A DNA stretch of 43,680 bases from Pholiota molesta (GCA_014925825.1 JACGCK010000315.1:1-43680); one strand, 5' to 3'; numbered from the stretch's first letter, positions 1 through 12,088 are shown. Numbers and translations: made by a program. Notes: generated from the sequence alone by a model not told the origin.

Positions 1-274
1 GGAGCGGGCGCCACCGCTCCCCGTCAGTTGCACTAACCCACCCACAGCGCCACGTCATCGGTCGGCACGCACCCGCGGCGCGCGAAGGCCCAGTTCGTCG
101 CCACCGCGTGCCCACCGCAGCCAGCGCTCGCCGCCGTATGCCCGCCGCAATTCGGCCGAGCCGCGACGCGATCTTCGCGGACGCCGCGCCCGGCATGTTC
201 AGCAGCGACCTGCACGAACAAGGACCGCTTGAACGATCGCTGACGCCTCGAACGAGCGCCGCGGGAGCAACCCA

Positions 275-880
275 ATGACGGCCCGTGCCACGGACGACGC
301 TGCACAACGGGCGGGTGGGACACGAACGGGTGGTGGAGGGTGTCCGACACCTGCACCACGACATTACTGTCTCTGCGTACTAGGAACCTTGCCATATGCA
401 GGGTTCTGTGGCGCAGAGACACGACTTCACGGTATTTTGTGGGCACCTATAGACACCCATGCACCGGTAGTGAATAAACCCGCGGGTCAGCGGGTACAGG
501 TTAGCTCAGGTACGGGTGCGGGTCAGCCCCGAAACACCCGAGGGCTGGGCAGGCTGGGCGCGTAAGGAGCGGGCATAGCCCGGAGCTGGATGGGTATGGC
601 GCGGGCGGTGGGTACATCAGCAACGATGGACCAGCGCCAGTTCCAGGCTCGGCGGCAATGCGCAGGACCTGCACCCGCGTGCATATCCTTACGACGACAC
701 GCAGGGCAGCTCGTCCGACGTCACACCCGACAACCACGCACGATGGCGCCCGATGGTGCACAAACGGGCGGGACGGTGGTGGGTATAATACCCACCCCAT
801 CATAATACCATCTCCACGTACTATGAAGCCTGCAATATGCAGGCTTCTGAGGCGGGGAGACGCGACTTGATGGGGTTTCA
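275..880. repeat. Direct duplication of a GC-rich element with hairpins
   Basis: Two diverged copies of one element lie in the same orientation at about 275-446 and 740-870. Both run through an ACGGGCGGG-like stretch, a first inverted repeat, a second inverted repeat and a GAGAC(A/G)CGACTT end. In copy 2 the inverted repeats are GGTGGGTAT/ATACCCACC (778-796) and GAAGCCTGCA/TGCAGGCTTC (825-847). In copy 1 the equivalents are GGTGTC/GACACC and a weaker AACC-TGC/GCAGGGTT. The minus strand is open in both copies with related translations, but nothing recognisable is encoded and I treat the frames as by-products of high GC. Sequence before 275 is also GC-rich without a recognisable gene. Confidence 0.6.
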
Positions 881-1473
881 CCGCTAGCCTCTAGGACGTA
901 CAAGATGCTCCAGGTCGCCTTGCGGCCCTCGCCTCGCACGGCCTCGCTCGAAGTCACTCAAGCACGCGCAACATACACAGAGCAGCTCTATGTATATACT
1001 TCAGAACACATCCCGATGCACGCGCAATGCATGCAATCATCCGCGCACAGAGCCGCACACCGCGCCGCGCGCGCACTGGTAGTCACATGACCCAATGCAC
1101 TTGTACGCAAGTCACACTCCCCCATGCCGCCGTATAAGGGCTCGCACAAGCACACACAGCACCTCACAGCACTCTCAGAAGTCACTACAAGGCCTAGAAT
1201 ATCTTGCGTACATATGGAACACATCCCAGACATTAATTGGACAAATATTGCATCAGAATTCAGATGGCGCACAGGCAGCACCAAGTCAACACCAAGTGCA
1301 TGCTTAAGCGCCTTATTTTTAGCATTTTATTCTGTAGCTCACCGTCATTTTGAATCTACCTTTTTGGACAGTTTGTCTCACACCTTTCTGCCACTTTAGA
1401 TAAATTGAATATGAGCTATTGCTTCCTTATTATTTAAATTCCTGTAACTTGCTCAAACAAAACAACATACTGG
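881..1473. other. Stretch without a recognisable gene
   Basis: The first half (about 950-1170) is rich in CGCGCA/GCACAC words like the repeats at 21.7-23.2 and 38.7-39.2 kb and is probably a remnant of that family. From about 1200 the composition turns AT-rich. Short frames on both strands show no domain or motif. Confidence 0.45.
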
Positions 1474-1745
1474 CAAAATTCTATGGACATGGGAAACAAT
1501 TCTGAGGACCTAGGAACTACATAGGTATCTGAAGATGGAAAAGGAGACAGAAATTCTGGGGACATGGGGAACAATTCTGGGGAGTGGAAAAATCTGGCAA
1601 TCTGGGGCAGGAAGATAGCAAGAAATTCTGTAGATATGAAAAACCATACTAGGGACCTGGAGACTGGATATCTGGAGCAGGAAAAGAGAACAGAAATTCT
1701 GAGGACATCGGAAACAATTCTGGAAACTGGGGGATATATTTTTAT
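1474..1745. repeat. Minisatellite, about four units of 71-76 bp
   Basis: Units begin with (G/A)AAATTCTG near 1475, 1550, 1621 and 1691. Each holds GACAT-GG-AACAATTCTG-like and TCTGG(G/A)GCAGGAA(G/A)A-like words, the last unit being cut short at about 1740. Copies differ at many positions, so this is an old imperfect array. The plus strand stays open over two and a half units (1564-1752), but the frame is a by-product of the repeat. No function is claimed. Confidence 0.75.
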
Positions 1746-4700
1746 AGTATAAAAGCAGATCAAGAGCCTCTAAATACAATGTTGATACAATGCATCTTTA
1801 CTGATATACAACATGTTTGCAATAGAAAATATATATACTTTACCACCTTATATCAAGCCTACTCTAGAATTCTGAATATTGGAACATACACTGTGCTCTT
1901 GGTGTGCCTCAGCACTTCAAGCATATAGTTATTAGAGATAGTTATAGTATACTTATCTCAAAATATCTTTTGGTATATTTAGACCAAATTTAGACCTTTG
2001 GATACACTTTGCAGTGGCAGCTGTTGCACTGCCCTCTATTGTAATTCAGGAATTCCATGATTTGGGCAGTCTGTGCAGCTTGATTTACTTATATAATATA
2101 TATAAATATCAAATAAATATACAAATTCTAAATTTGAAAAAAGACTCAATGCCATGCCATGCTATGCAATGGCCACTAAACCAAGTTTACTTTAGGATCC
2201 CTCTGCCTCCGCCGGTGAGTGTTTATACTTGATGGGCAAATCAAGTTCTATATTCATATGCACACAAACTAAAAGCATTATAAATTTTTCAAATTCAAAG
2301 GTAGACAACAGCGCTCAGAAACTAATCACTGGTTATTTAGAGCAATCGCGATAGCTTCTATATTAAGATATCAAGGGCGAAAAGAGCAAGATATATAGTA
2401 AAGCATAATGTTGATGGTGATTTTTATGATGCTGTGGTCGTGTGCACGTCCAAGTAGGAAACTGTTTCCCATAAAAACATTTCTGTTGCACGGAAGATTT
2501 TCAGATTCCAGGTGATTTTGGCGTCGCGGGCTAGGACACACATCTTGGTAAGAAGCTGGACCCGGGGCCACCTGGGTCCCGAGGTAAATACATGCACCAT
2601 TATCGAGCCTGATCAAGCCTGCCCTTGGGTCCCACTACAGAAATTCTGAATAAATCAGGAATTTCAGGAGCAAAAGACCGATCTCAAATCTTGGATTCAG
2701 AAAGCGCCAAGCGTATTCCCATCGCTGTAAATAGCCGCCCACAAAATACCCCCAAACGCAATCCTCGCCCGGACGACCCACATAGCGCCCATGGGTTGAT
2801 GGCACCTTCTTTAAGTTTCAAGGGGTTGCCTGGCTGCATGGACGGCAGTCGGACGCGTCGAGACCGAAGGCGGCCCGATCTAGAAAAACCTCGCTTTGCA
2901 ATAAGTATGGCGTTCGCTCATCATTGTTAATACATATAATTCCAAATTTGTACCACCTGCTGATCATTAACCACAGATACATCTTGAACACTCCTCTTCC
3001 CTATAAGGTTGCAATAACTTCAGTGAATAATTAAGGCCTCCCTGGGGTCTGTCTGGGCGTTCTCTTCCTCTTCTGTCACAGCTTGTGCTAATGCTACGAA
3101 AAGGTATGTTTCCTCTGAAAGCCTTTTACTGCGGACGAGCGGGCGCTCACCAGACTTTTACGCTCCAGATTCTGAACATTGCTGAGGGTAGATACTGCTC
3201 AGTTGGAGAGACACCAGTAACTATTGGGGCATGTAGGTTATAAAGTACGGGTTCTCGTTGATCAGCCTGGGTTCTTTTGCGGAAGAGAAAGGCGTGTCGC
3301 GAAAGGCGAGGCGTTCATGATCAGACCCATGTGGCAATCTCGTATGGTGGACGACAAGCTTACGCCCTTGAGAAGATGCTGGTTGGATTCACGCACATGT
3401 ATTCTTCCTTATACTGTATTTATCCTCGCATTGCCGGATTCAATATGCTAAATTATGGAACTATATTTCATGCAACTAACGAAAGCCGCTGAGAGGCTAC
3501 GCCAGTGCTTAGAGACAGAATTAAGAATCGTACGTATACATAACAAGATGACTCGGATGATGAAGGGGGAAGAGGTGACGACTTCAGCAGGATACAAAGT
3601 CAACAACATTTAATAAAATATCTAGGGCAGAGATTTGACAGATCATTCGTGAGCGGCCCAGGACATGGCGGTGGCTTAGAAGATACGCGGAGTACGTACC
3701 AGGTCTGCGCTTGGACATAAAGAGCTGCGAGCTGCGATTCAGGGTACATATGTTTGAGCCCGGTAAATGACGAGGGCGTGGCGGTTCCGAGCACAGCGCA
3801 TGGATGGCGTCGCCTTGCCGAGGTCAGGGCAGGAATGTTCTCAAGTAGTCGGCCGCCCTCGCGTCGTTGTACTGTTGGCGATGCCCTAGAGGCATGTGTA
3901 CGCATGCGTCGTCGTTCTGGTTCTCGCTCTCGAGAGGCGCCCCAGGTCCCATGTCGCCTGTTATGCCCCTGGAAACAGTGAGCATGCGCAGCCAACGTAA
4001 GATCGAAGCGAACAATGCAATTCCACGGGAGATCTACACACGCCCTGGCGCCAAGTTTCCCCGTAACACAACAGCCTGATCAGCGACATCGTCCCATCGC
4101 CAGACATCGTGGTATTCCCTTGGATATAAGCCTTGGGGAGGGCTCTCGGGACGCCATTAATTGGCCTTTGACGTGTTGAGGATGGTATGAGAAGATCCGT
4201 TGTAGTCGTTGGGAGTGACCCCGTCTGTACATCGACCTCGGTTGGTGGCTAGGACCTAGTTAGAAAGACTGAAAGGCAGAAGCTTCGGGATTTCGATGGT
4301 CAACGAGTTCGGAGGATATGTTGGAGCTACAACAGTCTGACAAGTGGAGGTTCGTATTATAATCGAAAGCGTGGAGTGAAATGAACATTGATGTAGCCTT
4401 GATGTAGCCTCCGAGGTTCATTCGTCGCCTGTATGTCCATCAGTGTGGGTCAAAGAAAATTCAACGGACACGTAATTAAATTCCAAGGACCATCTTCATA
4501 TATCCAGAAACGCACAACTTGAGATCCAGATTGGGAACGGAACTGTACTGACACGGTATGGTAAGCACTTAGCACATGAAGAAACAGAGGGGAGGATGTA
4601 CGCATGCGAGCCCGGCCACAGCGAGCTTCTGGTATATACCATAAGTGCTAATAGCTCGAAGAAATTTTAATGAACACGCACTGGAAACCCAAGAATACCA

Positions 4701-5250
4701 GCTGCCGCAGACTAGTAGCGAGACCACACGGGCGGTTAGACCGTATCGAGAAAGGAAAGCGAGTAGATTGCGGGTGTATATGGGGTGTTCAGTGTCGTAA
4801 AGCCCTATGTAATGCACAATGAGCGTCGACAGAGTGAGAACGGGGGGTGGATACGTACGACCTAGTGGCTTCCTATGTCACCTGCAGTCATATTTCAGAG
4901 CGCAATAGAATCCATTCGATATTGCAGTAAAGAAAGACATTCTAAAGGCCAAGCTCCACCGTCGAGGGCGAGAAATGCTATGTGCTTTTTGCAAGGGAAA
5001 TGGACAATCTACAAACGTGACGGATTCGTGATCGCTGGGAAACGTAGCGCATCGGTCTATACAGTTCTCAGTACTCAGTACTCTCAAATAAAAGAAGGAG
5101 AGAACATTAACGACGCACATTTTACACGATCCTGATAGGTTGGACACCCTGCAAGCTGCAAACGCGTCAGGAATGCATCGACAAAGTCAGTAACTAACAT
5201 CCGGCTATACACATTTCTCCACCCGTTCTTTTGAGAGACTAGTTGTGCGC
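1746..5250. other. Region with no confidently recognised gene
   Basis: AT-rich to about 2.6 kb, mixed afterwards. Open frames that read somewhat like protein but match no family I recognise are 2625-2930 (+), 3277-3492 (+, with a YGGRQAYALEKM stretch), 3600-4015 (-), and 4569-4817 with 4878-5147 (-). The last pair could be two exons of a small hydrophobic protein joined across an intron of about 60 nt between them (GTGACA..CATAG), with leucine/valine-rich segments, but no start, stop and splice set can be fixed. It may hold decayed genes. Confidence 0.35.
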
Positions 5251-5404
5251 ATACGAGGGTGTAGACCTAGATATTTACGATAAGTTTTTGGACAGAGGGG
5301 ATGCCTATGGTCAAATCCTTGAGATTCCCGTTAAAGCCCTTCAGCGCGCTAAAGATATCGTGGTGACGCGGTGACGAGCAACGAGGCGGAAATCAACGTT
5401 GGTG

Positions 5405-6080
5405 CGGAGTTTGAATTATAATCTCTTCCCCCTCCCTCGGACGACCGCGCACAGTGCACTGGCAGTCTCTATTCAGCGCTCAGCTTCAGTGTCCAACGTC
5501 CAACGTCCAATATTTAGCCCTTTCATTTACTCCACAGCTACAATGTCGTTGCTCAGCGCCATTTCCCAGTACCAGTGCACCCGTGCAGCTCTACTCTGCC
5601 CCACCTAAGCGCGTGCTAACGCGCGCTCTTGCTTCTCGCTTCACCCATTTCATCCGATGTAGCGCGTTTACCCGACACCAGAATTCACATACATTGCCGA
5701 CTTATTAACAAGGTCGGCGAGATAACAAGTCTTGGAACAGTCTTCATCTCCGCACGCCCACGCGTATTTCTTCAAGACCTCAAACCAGGGGGCGAGGTAT
5801 CCCATTCCCCTCCCTCACCCGACCATACACAGTGCACTGGCCGTCAGCATCAGCGTCCGACCCTCAGGCCTCAGGCCTTCCTTTCAGCCGATGTCGCTTC
5901 TCATGCACCGCCTAACTGCGTGCTATCATCCCATGAGCCTTCCGTCGTTGTTCACCTACTCCATCCGATGTACGTGTTTATTCGCCCATCATTAAAGCTT
6001 GAATCAAGATTCTCCGTACAGCGCATTTTAGCCTGTCCTTCTTCATGCTCATCGCATTCGCAAGTCTCGATTTGACTTGG
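5405..6080 (+). repeat. Two tandem copies of the ATP synthase gamma upstream region
   Basis: Copies A1 (about 5405-5670) and A2 (about 5790-6080) both start at a CCCCTCCCTC-(A/G)CG/CCGACC run, continue through CAGTGCACTGGC(A/C)GTC and GTCC(A/G)AC words, and end in CACC-ATTTCATCCGATGTA-like sequence. The same element occurs once at about 41.47-41.81 kb, also directly upstream of an ATP synthase gamma relic. Its steady position suggests that it is the promoter and first exon/intron region of that gene, copied together with it. A1 and A2 together form a local tandem duplication. Confidence 0.6.
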
Positions 6081-6124
6081 CTATGCTGCTTTTCCTATCT
6101 GTCTGACTTTTTCCTCCCCACCAA

Positions 6125-7335
6125 TACCACGAACTCGGCTGTCCTGCGTTAGATTCAGTTCCGTCTCTCAAGTATAACAAGAACGTCGAAGAATTCACCA
6201 AGGTCTGACACATTCTTTCTTGTAGGGGACGTCTGGCTGACTGTACAATGCTCCAGTCGATAAAAATGATTGCCTTCAGCAAGTTTGCTAGAGTATGAGG
6301 GTGAACTTATGCTGGAAGATGATTTAGGGGAGGGGGTAGTTGTTGGGGGTGGATATAAGAAAGGGATGGAGTTTCAAAAATTGAAAGAAAGCCTTGGCGA
6401 AGCCAGGCTGAGATGGGTTGCGGGATAGGGATGACGGTGAATTTTCTTGAAGGTCGATAGGTCGGAGAGGCATACGGTGGTGCCAACGACTCCGAGGGTG
6501 CGTGCGTTTTCAACCTTATGTATTTCTGTCATGCTGACGCAGCATCGAGCAGAGACTCTCACCCACGTCCCTTCTGACAAGCCCCAACATGCTCCTTCGA
6601 CAATGGTGGTCTGTGGGTGGTACTGACCAGCGACGAGGACTCTCCTCTCGCTGGGTGTTGATTCAAATGATACCACCCGTCGATGTTGACTCATTCCTTG
6701 TCGTTGGCGACATGGCCAAGGTTCAGCTTCTCAGTATGGCTGGACCTAGCTAGCAGCCCACCTTCAACGAATCGGCCGTTGACATCCCTACGTTTGCTGA
6801 TACGGCTGCTATTGCCGACCTGATCATCCAGAAGAACACCAAGTACGAATCGGTTCCGCTTGTGTCCAACAACAAGTTCATCTGCGATCTATCGTATGAG
6901 CCTACCGTGATGGAGGTCAAGGGTGAGGAGATCTGCAAGAAGAGGAGTACGTGATAATGTCCAGCCATTCATTCGCGCTAAAATTTTTGATAATCATTCT
7001 ATTGCAGTACAGACGTCGTCAAGGTCTACCAAAATGAGGAGAGCTCTCTTCGGCCAATGTCATTACGCCTTTGTTACTGAGGGTCGCACCTATGAGCAGA
7101 GCGCTCGATGCGTAGGAGATCCTCAAGGAGAGTAGTACGTGATGGCGTCCAGCCATTCATTTATTTGCGCTAAAAATTTCAATGATCGTTCTTTTGCAGT
7201 ACAGACGTCTTCGAGGTTTACAAAAACGAGGATGAGGAAACCAAGGACTTCGTCGAGCTACAGTCAACGCCGTTTACGCTGTTGTCACTGAGGGTACCTT
7301 TGAGCAGAGTGCTCGGCGCGTCTACTATAATATCC
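6125..7335 (+). pseudogene. ATP3: Decayed copy of mitochondrial ATP synthase gamma-subunit gene
   Basis: The plus strand, read across frames, follows the gamma subunit of mitochondrial F1-ATPase from near the N-terminus to the C-terminal helix. It shows a KNVEE(F)TK piece (6180-6203) followed by a GT..AG intron, then a match to the SMKMIAS-KFA helix (6250-6290), an AYGGAND-like piece (6470-6490), VGDMAKVQLLS (6703-6735), a long NTKYESVPLVSNNKFICDLS stretch (6836-6895) into EPTVMEVKGEE, then TDVFEVYKNEDEETKDF and VVTEGTFEQSARRV (7200-7320). Introns of about 60 nt are kept, so the copy was made from DNA, not from mRNA. Stops, frameshifts and missing segments make it non-functional. The exon with VKVYQNEESS and its preceding intron occur twice (about 6950-7135 and 7136-7320), an internal tandem duplication. 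Confidence 0.85.
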
Positions 7336-7800
7336 TTCCAAATTCCTACCCCGTTGAATGCTCAGTTATGCGCCGATTTCTGACTCTAGTTGCCATGCAT
7401 CAGCGCCGAAATAACCCGAAAACTATCGAAGAACAGCACTGAAACGACCTTTCTTCTGGATGAGTTACCAGTTGTATTCCCTATACAGCCCTAGACGATG
7501 TCCTTCCTCGATAACGGCGCGCATGCCCTGATGACCCCCGAATAATGGGTGGCGTGGGCTACAAGGCGTCAATCTGGTCACAATCTCGCGACCGACGGCT
7601 CGTTGTCCAGCGCTGCTTGTTCTCAGGGCCAAACATAAACTTCGTAGACTGGAAAGAGGAGGGGCAGTGTTCAGGTATACATTCGCAATTGTAACTTACT
7701 ATCTTCAGCTCCACATACGAGGAGATAACGACGGGTCCAGGCGTTATGTGGGGCGAGAGCGGGGAACGTGGAACGCACGCGCATGGAGACCAGCCCGCCA
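7336..7800 (+). pseudogene. Fragment of a decayed multicopy gene (family F), copy 1
   Basis: The first part (7350-7400, GCGCCGATTTCTGACTCTAG) is shared with the tail of the second ATP synthase gamma relic at about 43.32 kb. From about 7460 the sequence matches the reverse complement of 17.35-16.98 kb and partly 41.31-41.45 kb: a GAGTTACCAGT donor region, a CAG acceptor, then CGATGCCTTGCC-like and NINFVDWKEEGQ-coding sequence, then a second intron ending TATCTTCAG and a stretch encoding DDGSRRYVG. The GPNINFVDWKEEGQ piece resembles an ankyrin-repeat hairpin, but one repeat is too little to name the family. Stops break the frame. Confidence 0.5.
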
Positions 7801-8419
7801 TGAACCATCAGATATAACGACTACTGCTGGATATTTAAAAGGGGGCGATTCGTTTAATCTTGGCCCGGTTTCGCTCAATTTACCTCCACATATCTCTTGA
7901 CGAACGAAATATGACAGCGTCCATTCACTAAGTATCTCATCTAAGTATATTGTCATTGCTGCATAATCCAGCCGTTTTCACCAAAACCATTCCGAAATGA
8001 TCATTCATCAGGATGAGTGATGAATTGCCTCCGCCATTTTGAAAATTATTTCCTGTGATCTGACATGTATATTTGCAACCATTTCCGTCGCGCTGGAGGC
8101 TTGACCTTCTGACCTCGATAGACAATGACCGAATGCTGTATCTGATGTCCTAGTCTGCTCATAAGTTACTAAAATTGATCGGCAGTCATGTTCCTTCATG
8201 AAGGCAAGATACATGCAGCTCGTGTGTGGATCGAAGATATGTTCTCAGCGGGGTACGTGTCGTTAATAGATCCATTTACAAAGTACGGAAGCGAAATTTG
8301 TAACGGAAGGAATGCTGACTCTGAAGCAATGAGCGATGCTTTTAAAGCGAGGGTATAGAAAATTGGCCAAGAGAGTAGGCTGAAAATATACCGATATGTC
8401 TGTAGCAAGCACAATTAGC
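7801..8419. other. Intergenic, nothing recognised
   Basis: AT-rich sequence between the family F fragment and the 3' end of the zinc-finger gene. Short frames on both strands show no domain, and no repeat arms stand out. Confidence 0.4.
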
Positions 8420-10100
8420 CTAAGCCGTATCCATATGAACATCCTCAGAATTGATATGTTCCTCATTTTTATCTTCCTCGTATCGTGTCGTGACATAGCA
8501 CCAGGCTCCGCGTTCATCATCCTTTGTAGATGGCCCAAAAACCCATTTCATTTTGGCAGGAAAATAGTAGCTGCATCGGTAGTCACAGGACGAGAACGAA
8601 CACTTAAGCGTGATAAATTCAGGTGTTGTTTTCAGAATATTGAAGATCCGAATGCGGTGGCAGGTAGGGCACTGGGGTACAATGTGTTCGCCCATTGGGC
8701 GCAGAATAGGATGGGTCCATTTGAAGGTGGTGTAGGAATCAGCGTGATACTGGACGACATCTGTATGCGCTCCCAGGATTTGGTTATCTCGGAGAAGATG
8801 CTTCAGCGTCTTTCTATCGTAGATGAAGTGGTTCAGCCCGAGTTCGTTGAAGAACCTGAAGGTCAATGAAGGCAGTAAATTCAGTTGCGTGAATGCGAGT
8901 ATGTTTCCGAACACCTTCCTGAGCATGGGGTTGGATGATATGAAAAACATGACAAAATAACTACTCACTCCTTCCCAAAAGCTTTCAGTTGTGATTCAGC
9001 AAAGACAGCAAGGGCGCCGCAGGACATGATGCTCAAGATATTATATGGGCTTCGTTGCAAAATTGTTCTAAAATCCGCTGAAAATATAGTGTCAAGAAGC
9101 TGCGAGAATAGAAGTTAGATCTTCGAGAGTGAAGATAGAGAAGACGTTTGCACCTTTTTGACCGGGACTTCGCCGCCGTTTCCTGGGGCAACGTGGAGAT
9201 AACCATTTGTTGGATCTGAATGAGTGTTCAAAAATACCATGAACCTGGCGCAACTGCAACAAGAAGAATCAGTATGAGTAAAGAATTATCGACACCACTT
9301 ACTCCCGGAATTCTCCTTCCATAAAGAACCTAATCATGTCACCAAGCCGTTTTTCAAAATCTTTGCAGCCCGACTTTTTAGAGAAATTGAAGTCGATATC
9401 GAAGGCAACTAAATTTCCATCCATCCAGGGTACTAAATAATGGTAAAGGGAGGGTACCGGAGTCTCTGATGCCTTGATACCCTGGAGACGAATGGAAATT
9501 ATGGCAAGAGGGACAGTTATGATCTTTGGCCAGAATTCCCTTGTGCTTGTTTTGTTTAAGAGTGTGTGAGGCTAGTTTTATGTTAGCGCAGGTCGAGGAA
9601 TACGAAAGGGAAACGTACATATGGAATTTTGGGCGTCTTCCAGAGGAAACATTTCGGACATATGAAATCAATATCTTCCCCTTCATCTCCTTTGCCCAGT
9701 GTTACGCAATCGTCGCAGAGAGCACAAAAATTACACTCGGAGCAAAAGACGAGGTTTCCCCCATCCTTGCACCCACTACACCACTGAGAGATATATCCAG
9801 TGACTGGGTCAGAAACGTCAGAAAAGTCGACTGAATATGACTCACACCCATTTCATTCCTTTTCTCCGTCGAGATTGTCAAACTTAATGTATTTATTCCG
9901 CTTTCCTGGCCAGAGAAAGAAGCGATTCTTGGAAGCGAAGTGGATTGGACGGGGCTGTTCGATGTTGAAGGCTCCGGCATTGCGCAAGAAGCAGAGGCGT
10001 CCACAGTTCCTGCATTGGATCTGCGAATATCATTTTTATGTCTCGAAGAGCGCCTCAGGGTGTTATTTGTAGCATGATCAGGAGGTTCAGAACAAGGCAT
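8420..10100 (-). CDS. Zinc-finger protein with a possible caspase/CHAT-like core (Agaricomycete family)
   Basis: Multi-exon gene that I could thread without a stop. Exon 1 (from ATG at 10100) is Ser/Thr/Pro-rich. A 53-nt intron (GTTTGA..TTCAG) leads into a Cys-rich PHD-like finger (WCSGCKDGGNLVLCSEC, then CALCDDC and FICPKC). A middle part (LQGIKASETPVPSLYHYL, DGNLVAFDIDFNFSKK) is followed by a strand plus His (FMVFLNTHSDPTNGYLHVAP), then ILSIMSCGALAVFAESQ. After a phase-2 intron near 8940 the last exon ends with a zinc-ribbon-like CPTC..C..C and an acidic tail. Proteins of this layout are common and multicopy in Agaricomycetes as far as I recall, and are uncharacterised. The His and Cys after two hydrophobic strands suggest a caspase/CHAT-like fold, which is my inference. 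Probably not part of the metabolite cluster. Confidence 0.7.
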
Positions 10101-10227
10101 TGACTCAGAAAATCAAAGAGGATTACTGTCGTGGCAGAGCTATCAATGAGCCCCAATTACTTACTGCACAATCACGGTTTGTATTAAGTACCGTTGTATT
10201 TAATTTTTTTTATCGTTTTGTGCCCAT

Positions 10228-11420
10228 GTGTCATGTGACATGTTGAACTTCAAGTTATGGCGTCCTGGGCCTAGTCCTCAACTACACCGGGTAGCCGACA
10301 CGTCTACGTCCATCCGCGGCTGCCACCGCTCCTTCAGCTCCCTCTTTGTGGCTTCCACGACGACGGACAAGCCAACACCACCACCTGTGCCTAGCCACAC
10401 TGCAAGTAATGGCCTGAGTAACGAACAAACCCCATGCTCGTCCCCCGCCGCCGTCGCTTTCCTATTGGCTTTCACGACGAGGGACAAGGACGGGCGTGTT
10501 AGCGCTCGTCCGTCGGTCGACGCTCACTATGGAAAGCACTGGCAATGCCACGTCACCACCGACCACATCGCCCACGGCGGCCCACTTGCGAACCATGGCG
10601 GCCAGGGAGCCCGGCCATCCATCCGCTGCCACCCTCAACAATGCCCTGCTTCCGTCGTGGGTTGATCCGTCGAACGCCTTTCACTTCTGTGTCTCTGTCT
10701 ACTACGCCTTTCCATTCGAGATGGAAAGAAGGTGACAGCAACAATGACGCCTTCGATCGCGAAGACGATCAATTGCCACCAACGCAGTATGATGTCTTCG
10801 ACCCACCAGCAGCCACCAGCCAGCATCTCAACATCGCCTGAGCGTGGTCTCTCCTGTGCATCTGGTACTGGCACTTATCTATCCGCGACGGCCCACCCGT
10901 GGGCAACGGCGGCCACGTCACCGACCGTCCTCACCGCCCATGATGTTCTACCTTAAGGTGACAAGCCCCTCCCATGCTCAGCTGCTATCATGTTGACAAA
11001 CGAGCAGTGCTAGTTTGTCTGTATGTGTGACGCCACCCATCTCACAGCCGCCTCTCAACGACGGACGAGCCTCAATACACATCCACGAGCTTCAGCTCCC
11101 TCTCTGCATTTCCGCGACAACCGGCGAACCTCAACTCCTACGCCAGTGCCTCATCTCACTGCAAGTAACGCACCCCGCCCATTGTCTCTCGCTGCTGCGG
11201 AAGCAAGCTCGCCTAAGGACTGCGAGCATGAAGTGGCCTCTCAATGGCCGACTGTTTCGCGTCGTAGGCTCATCCTGGGTTCATCGCTCCGGAACGAGCT
11301 CTACGCTTGTTTGCGTTCACTAGCTTCCTGTCTTTCTGCTCGACCACTCAGCCACATCACCCTTATATCTGGAATTCATTCAGCATTGACCAATAATGCC
11401 CGAGCCCACGTCGATTACTG
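10228..11420. repeat. GC-rich repeat region with a direct duplication
   Basis: About 10.33-10.42 kb and 11.08-11.18 kb share CTTCAGCTCCCTCT, a CACGACGACGG/CGCGACAACCGG word and CACTGCAAGTAA in the same order, so one unit of several hundred bases is repeated in the same orientation and diverged. Open frames on both strands (for example 10228-10665 and 11023-11421) are Pro/Thr/His/Arg-rich, overlap each other and match nothing known. I read them as by-products of composition. Confidence 0.5.
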
Positions 11421-12088
11421 AAAACACTTTGCAGTCACCGCCTCCAGGACAACCTGCCAAGCTGTTGGTCGAGCTTGCGAGGCACAGGCTACGTGTACCT
11501 TGGGTCGGGCATGGTACGTTTTGCCTACTTTGGCCCTCCCTGTTGTTTCCAGCCCCAATATACTAACATTTTCCCATTCGGCAGCCATTGTTCGCCGCCC
11601 ATCGCTCAAATTTCAAATTGCACATATTAAGCTTCAAGCTAGCTTTGATCCTTGCGCACATATCATCCGACGCGGCATTATACCTCTATCTAGTTGCTCC
11701 TCCTAACTCGACTATAATAGCCACTCCTTCCCTTGTTCTTGTCGCCCACTCAACGGGCCAAACACCTCCTTCCTTCAAGATCGCCTCCAATGACGAACAC
11801 TCGATACAGGAGGAGGCGTCGAGGACGAGTTGAAAGACACAAGAAACGCAACATGATGGTACCTTCTGGGTGGTTCTCGGTGTTTTGCACGTTTCGAACG
11901 GATGCGGCTTAGTTTGGAGCGAACTATGTGGTATGTTCCATCCTTCCCATCTCACTCCATTGTTGTTGACCTGATATACTCGCTTCAGTGACAAGTCAGG
12001 CACGGGACATATAGCACTCGTCGGTCAAGCGGCGAAGCGAAATATTTACAGTTGTAATACATGGATAAAACATCAACTACTTCGACAT
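11421..12088. other. Downstream flank of the NRPS-like gene, no gene recognised
   Basis: Frames at 11588-11833 (+) and 11686-12003 (-) overlap on opposite strands and show no motif. The final 80 bases are the presumed 3' untranslated region of the NRPS-like gene. Confidence 0.35.

Noticed and set aside
33..881. Two minus-strand frames of 126-137 codons with similar translations
   Set aside because: Similarity follows from the nucleotide duplication and hairpins; no domain or splice structure supports a gene.
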